Source: Pseudoalteromonas piscicida (GTDB lineage: Bacteria; Pseudomonadota; Gammaproteobacteria; Enterobacterales; Alteromonadaceae). From it: DNA of 64,000 bases. The notes below the pieces were generated by a model. The model saw only the letters and a program-made list of their open reading frames with translations. It searched no databases and was not told where the DNA came from. The stretch lies in contig NZ_CP021647.1 in the NCBI RefSeq assembly GCF_002208135.1, positions 189,501 through 253,500 of the forward strand, given 5' to 3'. Positions 58,417 to 64,000 of the stretch are shown piece after piece (positions within the stretch are counted from its first letter, which is position 1; the number at the start of each line of letters is the position of its first letter). The translations under genes and the position numbers were made by a program.

Positions 58417-60500
58417 ATGAAAATTGCGTTAGTAGGCAACCCGAACTGCGGGAAAACCACGTTATTTAACCGCCTGACCGGCTCTAAACAAAAAGTAGGG
58501 AATTGGCCAGGGGTAACTGTCGAGAAAAAATTCGGCTATTTTGTTTTAGAAAACACAAACGTAGAATTGGTAGATTTGCCCGGGTTATATAGCATGGAGC
58601 AAATTGAGCCAAGCCAAGATGAGCAAATCGCGTGTGACTTCCTAAAGCAAAATGAAGCCGATGTCATCATTAACATCGTAGATGCTGCTAACTTGCAGCG
58701 AAACCTTGTATTAACTTCCCAGCTGAAAGAACTAGGCAAACCTATTCTCGTTGTTGCAAATATGGTTGATGTCGCAACACAGCGCGGGAGAACGTTAGAT
58801 TTAGAAAGACTCTCTGAGCAGCTAGGTCTACCTGTAGTGCCATTTCACGGTGCTAAAGGTACCGGGCAACAAGTGCTGTTGGAGCAACTCGCACTGATCA
58901 CTCGCTTTCCAAAGGCCCCTGCGGCTGCAGACACCCAAAGCGTCAGCAGCGATCCGCTCGAAAAAGCGGTTGCTCGTCACCAAGCCGTAAAAAAATTGGC
59001 CGACGGCGTCAGTATCATTACGCCAAAACGTGCAGATACGACAGAAACGCTCGATAAAATTGTGCTCAACCGCTGGCTTGGTGTGCCTATTTTCTTAGCC
59101 ATGATGTATTTAATGTTTACCATTGCGGTCAACGTTGGTGCTGTATTTATCGACTTTTTTGACATCGCTGTGGGTGCCTTACTCATTGATGGTGTGAAAA
59201 TCTTGCTAGCAGATATTGGCGCACCTCAATGGCTAGGTGTGTTGTTGGCTGATGGTTTTGGTGCCGGTATTCAATTAGTGGCGACCTTTATTCCCGTGAT
59301 TGCGGTGCTGTATCTGTGCTTATCCATTTTGGAAGATAGTGGTTATCTTTCTCGGGCCGCATTTGTTATTGACCGTTTGATGTCATCAATTGGTTTACCC
59401 GGTAATGCTTTTGTTCCTTTGATTGTTGGATTCGGCTGTAATGTGCCTGCGGTAATGGCGTCAAGAACGATGGGCCGAGAGTCAGATCGATTATTGACGA
59501 TTATTATGGCGCCATTTATGTCTTGCGGCGCGCGTTTGACGGTATATGCTTTATTTGCCGCGGCTTTCTTTCCAACGAACGGTGCCAATGTCGTTTTTGG
59601 TTTGTATTTGCTTGGTATAGTCGTCGCGGTAGGTTCTGGTTTTTTATTTAGAAAGCAAGTATTTAAAACGCAAAAATTACCCTCATTTACCGAGATGCCA
59701 GCGTATCATATGCCAATTTGGCGCAATATTTTCATTACCACTTGGCAGCGTCTGAGCGGTTTTATCAAACGCGCAGGCAAAACTATCGTGATGGTGGTTA
59801 TTTTACTCAGTGCATTAAATTCGATTGGTACAGATGGCTCGTTTGGCAATGAGAATACCGATAAGTCACTTTTGGCTAAGGCTGCGCAGGTGGTCACGCC
59901 ACTCTTTGAGCCAATTGGGTTAAAAGAAGAAAACTGGCCTGCTACGGTTGGTGTTGTGACTGGTATGTTCGCCAAAGAAGCTATCGTCGGTACTTTAGAT
60001 GCGCTTTATACCGGTGCTGAAGAAGAGGGGGAGAGTTTTCATTGTTGGCTTCGTTAAAAGAAGCGTTGATGACCATAGTAGACAATAGTAAAGATCTCAT
60101 CGCAAACCTTGGCGACCCATTAGGACTTAATGAGTTAGAATCCGGTGCTGAAAGTGGCACTGCGCTACTTACCGCAATGGCCGCGAAATTTAATGGTCAA
60201 ATCGGTGCATTTAGTTATCTTGTCTTTATCTTACTTTATACCCCTTGTGTAGCAGTATTAGGTGCAATTAAACGTGAATCTGGCGGTAAGTGGATGTGGC
60301 TTGTTATTGGCTGGACGACCTCAATTGCGTATATCATGGCGACTTTAGTCTACCAAGCTAGTCAGTTAAGCACCTCGCCAACGAGTGCTTTGCTTTGGAT
60401 TGTAGCGATGTTGATGTTTGGGTTTGTGTGGTGGAAAGGGTTATCTCGACTTGGTAATAAACTTAATCAACCACCAACCTATCAAATAAATCTAGGTTAA
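58417..60500 (+). CDS. feoB: Ferrous iron transporter FeoB (one frameshift)
   Basis: Two frames join into about 694 residues when one G is added to the run at 60027-60031. The N-terminal G domain has GNPNCGKTT (G1), DLPG (G3) and NMVD (G4); the membrane part has the gate motifs GFGCNVPAVMASR and APFMSCGARLTVYALFA, and the second half has LYTPCVAVLGAIKRESG. All domains are present, so it is very likely a working gene with a sequencing undercall. It imports Fe(II). Confidence 0.9.
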
Positions 60501-60526
60501 TTATTCAAAAGTTTGGTTAATTGAGC

Positions 60527-60549
60527 GGCGCTTAGAGCGCCGTTTTCTA
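60527..60549 (+). terminator. Intrinsic terminator of feoAB
   Basis: CGGCGCT-TAG-AGCGCCG followed by TTTTCT, 27 bases after the feoB stop. Confidence 0.85.
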
Positions 60550-60765
60550 TATCTGGTATTGAGCAAAAAAAACAGTGCTAACTGAGTCAGCACTGCCAAC
60601 AACTCTACATCAATCAAGGGGAGTCTTCGAAAAGGAGATTACGCCGCTTTATTGACGGAAGGGTGACGCAACAATGAAAGGTTTATGACTGTGAAAATTT
60701 CACTTTGCTTCTTGCTAATAATCGCTTAATTTTTAGCTCTATTCTTGCCGTTAACCGGGACAATA

Positions 60766-61194
60766 ATGATAACCAATGATACTCCTCTTATTTTGCGCCA
60801 TCTCGATATTATTCATGAGCTGATCTCTAATTCTTATTGGGCAAAACAAATGCCTAAAAGATTGCTCGGAAAATCCATTCAAAATAGTCTGAGCTTTATG
60901 TATTTGGATGACAAAGGCGAGTTTCAGGGATTTTGTCGCGTGATAACCGACTATGCCACCTTTGCCTACCTTGCCGACGTGATTGTTGATGAAAGTGCCA
61001 GAGGTAAAGGGGTAGGCAAAGCGATTGTTCAAGCCGTGGTTGAACATCCAGAGCTACAAGGCTTAAGGCGCTTTATGCTGGCAACGTTTGATGCGCATAC
61101 TTTATATGAAAAATTCGGCTTTGTAGCGGTGCCAGATCCAAGCATTTTAATGCAGATCTGCCACCCCAATATATATTCGCAATCACAAGATTGA
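60766..61194 (+). CDS. GNAT family N-acetyltransferase
   Basis: 142 residues: FCRVITDYATFAYLADVIVD, then VDESARGKGVGKAIVQAVVE as the acetyl-CoA motif and YEKFGFVAVPDP. It belongs to the short ArsN/PhnO-like GNAT type. The frame is open from a TTG at 60745, but the ATG at 60766 is the better start. A lone gene; the substrate is unknown. Confidence 0.85.
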   Translation: MITNDTPLILRHLDIIHELISNSYWAKQMPKRLLGKSIQNSLSFMYLDDKGEFQGFCRVITDYATFAYLADVIVDESARGKGVGKAIVQAVVEHPELQGLRRFMLATFDAHTLYEKFGFVAVPDPSILMQICHPNIYSQSQD

Positions 61195-61511
61195 TTGTGG
61201 ATTTTTTTATGCATTTATATTTTGTTTTTTAGAACGAAGACTAGATAAATCCACTTACCCTGAACATAATAAAGGTGATAATAACAAGTGTCTTTATTCT
61301 GTACGGCAACATGGTTGAACGTCAGGCCAACTTTACTCGTAGATACGCAGAAAGCTATGGCATTGCGATTTCTCAGCGTGTGGCTGACCTCAAACTGGTG
61401 CTTCAGGCAGACGAGAAAGCGCAATAAGACGCAATACCTGCCATGGTGAAAATTGCGAAGATAAGCCACCAGCCATTGAGCAATAATGTATAAATATTGG
61501 ATTAAATCAGC
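61195..61511. other. Gap between GNAT and LysR genes
   Basis: About 317 bp. One short plus-strand frame (LYGNMVERQANFTRRYAESY to TAA at 61426-61428) has protein-like composition but no good start or ribosome site, and the minus strand offers a frame with no recognisable content. I see no supported gene; it presumably holds the LysR promoter. Confidence 0.35.
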
Positions 61512-62408
61512 ATGTTGAGAGTGACATTAGAGCAATGGCGAATGTTTAGAGCCGTCGTCGAATACGGTGGTTTTAATCAAGCTGCCAAGGAAGTACATAA
61601 AAGCCAGTCAAGTATCCACACTGCGGTACATAAAATTGAGGAAGGCCTCGGTGTTAAACTTTTTAGAGTCGAAGGGCGAAGAACCCTGTTAACCGAAGCG
61701 GGCGAAATGATGCTGCGCCGCGCCAACTATCTATTGGAAGAAGCAGCAAAAGTGGAAGCAGTAGGACAGACGCTGAGTAAGGGAATAGAGAGCCAACTAC
61801 GCATTGCGGTCGATGAAATTTTCCCTCAGCAAGTGCTCTATAAGGTACTCGAAAATACTTCTGCGCAATATCCTTTGCTGCGTGTCGAGTTGGTTGAGTC
61901 AGTATTAACTGGTGCCTCTGAGCTTTTGCAAAATACCGACGTAGATATCGCCATCTCTCCGGTTACTTTACAAGAAGGGTTCAGTGAAGAGTTGTGCCAA
62001 ATAGAGTTTGTTGCAGTGGCAAACCCCAGTCACGCATTACATCAATTTGGTCGTGCGCTTACATTTGAGGATCTAAAGTCCCATCGTCAAATCGTCGTAA
62101 GAGACTCCGCTATTGCACGTAAAAAAGATGAAGGTTGGTTAGGTGCGCATCAACGTTGGACGGTGAGCCATATGACAACCTCGATTGATATGATAGCGCA
62201 AGGGTTGGGGTTTGCATGGTTACCCATTCCAGCTATCAAAACACTACTGGACTCAGGCGTGTTGAAACCATTGCAGCTATCACAACATAGTCAGCGCAAA
62301 GCACAACTTCATCTTATTTTTAAAGATGGCGACAGGCTAGGACCTGCCGCACGCGCATTTATTGGTGAGTTAAGGTATCAGTGCTTGCAGCTAGAAGGTT
62401 CTATTTAA
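61512..62408 (+). CDS. LysR family transcriptional regulator
   Basis: 298 residues: N-terminal winged helix with GGFNQAAKEVHKSQSSIHTA and KLFRVEGRRTLLTEAGE, then the two-lobed effector domain. It is 35 bases before a TauE/SafE permease gene on the same strand, so it may regulate it; LysR proteins more often control divergent genes, so this is uncertain. Confidence 0.9.
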   Translation: MLRVTLEQWRMFRAVVEYGGFNQAAKEVHKSQSSIHTAVHKIEEGLGVKLFRVEGRRTLLTEAGEMMLRRANYLLEEAAKVEAVGQTLSKGIESQLRIAVDEIFPQQVLYKVLENTSAQYPLLRVELVESVLTGASELLQNTDVDIAISPVTLQEGFSEELCQIEFVAVANPSHALHQFGRALTFEDLKSHRQIVVRDSAIARKKDEGWLGAHQRWTVSHMTTSIDMIAQGLGFAWLPIPAIKTLLDSGVLKPLQLSQHSQRKAQLHLIFKDGDRLGPAARAFIGELRYQCLQLEGSI

Positions 62409-62443
62409 CAGAACGCTTGCTGTTAAATTAAAGGAATTGAGGA

Positions 62444-63181
62444 ATGACAGAACCAATACAACTTGCAGTAATTGCCTTTGTCGTTTTGCTAAGTGGTATT
62501 TCAAAGTCTGGCTTTGCAGGCGCGTTAGGGGCGTTTTCTGTTCCAATTTTGATGATGGTGTTGAATCCAAGAGACGCCATTGCGTTGATGCTTCCGCTAC
62601 TTATCGTCGCGGACATATTTAGCCTGAAAAGCTATTGGCGCTTATGGAATGTGTCGGAACTAAAGCGGCTATTGCCAGGTACACTAGTCGGGATAGCTTT
62701 AGCAACGCTTTTTCTTCAAGGCGTCAGTGAGTTTTGGCTGACGGTTGTGATTGCAGCGATGAGTATAGTATTTGCGCTTAAAAGTTTGCTGATTAAAAAT
62801 TCACCTAAGAGTGTTGGGCACTTAAGGTTACTGGCCGCGAGCACTTCTACCGCGGCTGGTATCTCCACCACCTTAATTCATGCGGGCGGTCCACCACTCA
62901 TGGTGTATTTTAACGCTCGAAAATTGGATCCAACGGCTTATATCGCGACAGTTGCGGTACTTTTTGCACTGATGAATGTGATCAAGTTGATGACCTTCTC
63001 TGCAACTGGGCTGTTACAGTGGCAACATGTACTGCTCGCTATCTGCTTTACTCCTGTAGCTATAATCGGTAATAGACTCGGCGTGCGCCTAGCGAAGCGA
63101 TTACCTAAAAAGCAATTTTTGCTGGTGATGAATGGGCTACTGCTTATACTCGGACTGATACTAATTGGCAAGTTGCTGTGA
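62444..63181 (+). CDS. TauE/SafE family anion permease
   Basis: 245 residues, seven to eight helices, with the family motif SGISKSGFAGALGAFSVPILM at the start and its repeat-like AGISTTLIHAGGPPLMVYF in the middle. It moves sulfite, sulfoacetate or other organosulfur anions across the inner membrane. It follows the LysR gene. Confidence 0.88.
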   Translation: MTEPIQLAVIAFVVLLSGISKSGFAGALGAFSVPILMMVLNPRDAIALMLPLLIVADIFSLKSYWRLWNVSELKRLLPGTLVGIALATLFLQGVSEFWLTVVIAAMSIVFALKSLLIKNSPKSVGHLRLLAASTSTAAGISTTLIHAGGPPLMVYFNARKLDPTAYIATVAVLFALMNVIKLMTFSATGLLQWQHVLLAICFTPVAIIGNRLGVRLAKRLPKKQFLLVMNGLLLILGLILIGKLL

Positions 63182-63214
63182 TGGTATAGTGTTATCATCA
63201 TTTAGCAAAGTAAA

Positions 63215-63236
63215 TGCCCACAATATATTGTGGGCA
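63215..63236. terminator. Palindromic hairpin between convergent genes
   Basis: TGCCCACAAT / ATTGTGGGCA, a perfect 10-bp stem. The T run is poor on both sides, so it is a weak terminator candidate. Confidence 0.5.
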
Positions 63237-63243
63237 TAGAAAG

Positions 63244-63678
63244 TTATAGCTGTTCTTCCATCTCTTTTTGATACTCGTCTGCAAGTTGCGACTTTTCATT
63301 TTTATCAAGTACCTTACCTGCACGCTGGAAAAACGCTTGCTCTTCGTCGGCCAAGTGATGCTCAACTTTATCTTTGAGCTTTTTCAATTTAGTAAGCCAA
63401 CTAGGATCGGAAAACTCAGTATTGTCTAGTGTCTCAATTAACTCGTCTATCTCGTGGTGCTCAGCGATACCGTGGCGAGAGTCCTCTATCGTCATATCAC
63501 TTTCCATTAACGGGGCGTAAAAGTACCTTTCTTCCGCGATAGCATGTGCTTCTAGCGCGTCTTTCAGCTCTTTATAGTACTTTTCGCGGACCTTTGAATC
63601 ACCAGACGTTTCCGCCAACATATTCAAAAGGGCGCGTTGATGATCATGATCTTGCTTTATTGCATTAAAAATTTCCAT
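63244..63678 (-). CDS. Hemerythrin-like HHE-domain protein
   Basis: 144 residues, all helical: IKQDHDHQRALLNML (H11, H13), ALEAHAIAEERYFY (H45, E49), IAEHHEIDELIE (H74 or H75) and VEHHLADEEQAFF (H107 or H108, E112). These fit the diiron site of HHE proteins, which bind oxygen or NO or take part in iron and redox stress responses. Cytoplasmic. It is 17 bases after the next gene to the right, so they may form an operon. Confidence 0.88.
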   Translation of the reverse strand: MEIFNAIKQDHDHQRALLNMLAETSGDSKVREKYYKELKDALEAHAIAEERYFYAPLMESDMTIEDSRHGIAEHHEIDELIETLDNTEFSDPSWLTKLKKLKDKVEHHLADEEQAFFQRAGKVLDKNEKSQLADEYQKEMEEQL

Positions 63679-63695
63679 GTAGGTTACCTCAAGGT

Positions 63696-64000
63696 CTAGT
63701 TTAAAACGTCTGTTTTGGAGCTGTTTTTGAAAAACGTCATGAGTTTGCTTCGATGCGCCTCATTGTTCGTTTTAATGATAAGCAGCCACTTGCCCTCTGC
63801 GATTTTATTCATCACCGCTTGATTAAACGCATCTTTGTCTGGACGCAGAGAAATAAGCCCTGAAGCAAATAGCCCTAAAAATAGGCCAGGGCTTAGTAAA
63901 GCGATAAACGTCAAGTAAGGATTCGCTTGTGTAAAAGCCGGACCGTAACTTACTAATAGCCCTGCGATGAGAAAGCCTAATATCACCCCCATGCTGCCAA
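63696..64000 (-). CDS. Inner-membrane protein, N-terminus outside the window
   Basis: The visible part has two helices (VILGFLIAGLLVSYGPAF and YLTFIALLSPGLFLGLFASG) and a soluble tail ending KNSSKTDVLN. An ATG at 63992 exists, but the frame stays open to the edge (GS before it), so the gene probably starts further right; a glycine-rich first helix is likely. The family is not recognised. It is co-directional with the hemerythrin-like gene. Confidence 0.6.
   Translation of the reverse strand, partial: GSMGVILGFLIAGLLVSYGPAFTQANPYLTFIALLSPGLFLGLFASGLISLRPDKDAFNQAVMNKIAEGKWLLIIKTNNEAHRSKLMTFFKNSSKTDVLN

Noticed and set aside
61290..61428. A short plus-strand gene before the LysR gene
   Set aside because: The frame has protein-like residues but no good start codon or ribosome site, and no recognised family.
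1..64000. CRISPR arrays, tRNA and rRNA genes
   Set aside because: No short regularly spaced direct repeats and no tRNA- or rRNA-like sequence were seen when reading the window.

Overview
The window looks like chromosome of a marine gammaproteobacterium of the Alteromonadales, most likely Pseudoalteromonas or a close relative. This rests on moderate to low G+C, the gene families present (PepSY iron uptake, KtrAB, a sucrose phosphorylase/TonB-receptor sugar locus, giant cadherin/Ig adhesins) and protein style. The genus is an inference; no rRNA or tRNA gene is present to confirm it.

Layout. 1-6 kb: N-terminus of a Ser/Thr kinase (minus), then a plus-strand series of a Tat-exported NHL-type propeller protein, an aspartyl/asparaginyl hydroxylase, a PRMT-like methyltransferase, a GNAT acetyltransferase, a DUF6916-type protein and three tandem phage-tail-collar (microcystin-dependent-protein-like) proteins. 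6-19.5 kb: a secreted subtilase and one giant adhesin gene (about 3,990 codons once four one-base frameshifts are repaired) that ends in a sorting-tag-like helix followed by an outer-membrane beta-barrel. 19.5-30.5 kb: a lipoprotein, a possible microprotein, a secreted protein, a gamma-glutamylcyclotransferase-like protein, a DUF6351-type protein, a periplasmic binding protein, a Fur-box-preceded PepSY operon, a LysE exporter and two unknown genes. 30.7-38.5 kb: an integron. Its integrase gene has a perfect LexA box and is split by an IS66-family element with a clean 8-bp target duplication. One gene cassette with a recognisable attC carries two overlapping unknown genes, and nested decayed IS3-family elements and gene fragments follow. 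39-42.8 kb: KdpD-like sensor, KdpE-like regulator, KtrA and KtrB. 42.8-47.3 kb: LD-carboxypeptidase, GNAT, two transporters, a possible small RNA and two tandem small secreted proteins. 47.3-58 kb: a sucrose regulon (fructokinase, TonB receptor, MFS permease, sucrose phosphorylase, LacI regulator) with two matching palindromic operators, interrupted by an arsenic cassette (ArsC-ArsR fusion, GAPDH, ArsJ). 58-64 kb: FeoA/FeoB, GNAT, LysR regulator, TauE/SafE permease, hemerythrin-like protein and a truncated membrane protein.

How the parts work together. The first 6 kb places three possible protein-modifying enzymes beside three collar proteins, and the protease and giant adhesin follow on the same strand. 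This may be one surface or fibre system, but that is inference. The integron cassette (34250-36166) is the best candidate for an undescribed two-gene mobile module: a membrane/winged-helix protein translationally coupled to a 452-residue protein I do not recognise.

Sequence quality. Ten frameshifts break otherwise intact genes, and every one can be repaired by adding one base to a G/C run of 3-5 bases. I therefore read them as homopolymer undercalls, not pseudogenes. The stop codons in the IS genes are of a different kind and look like real decay.
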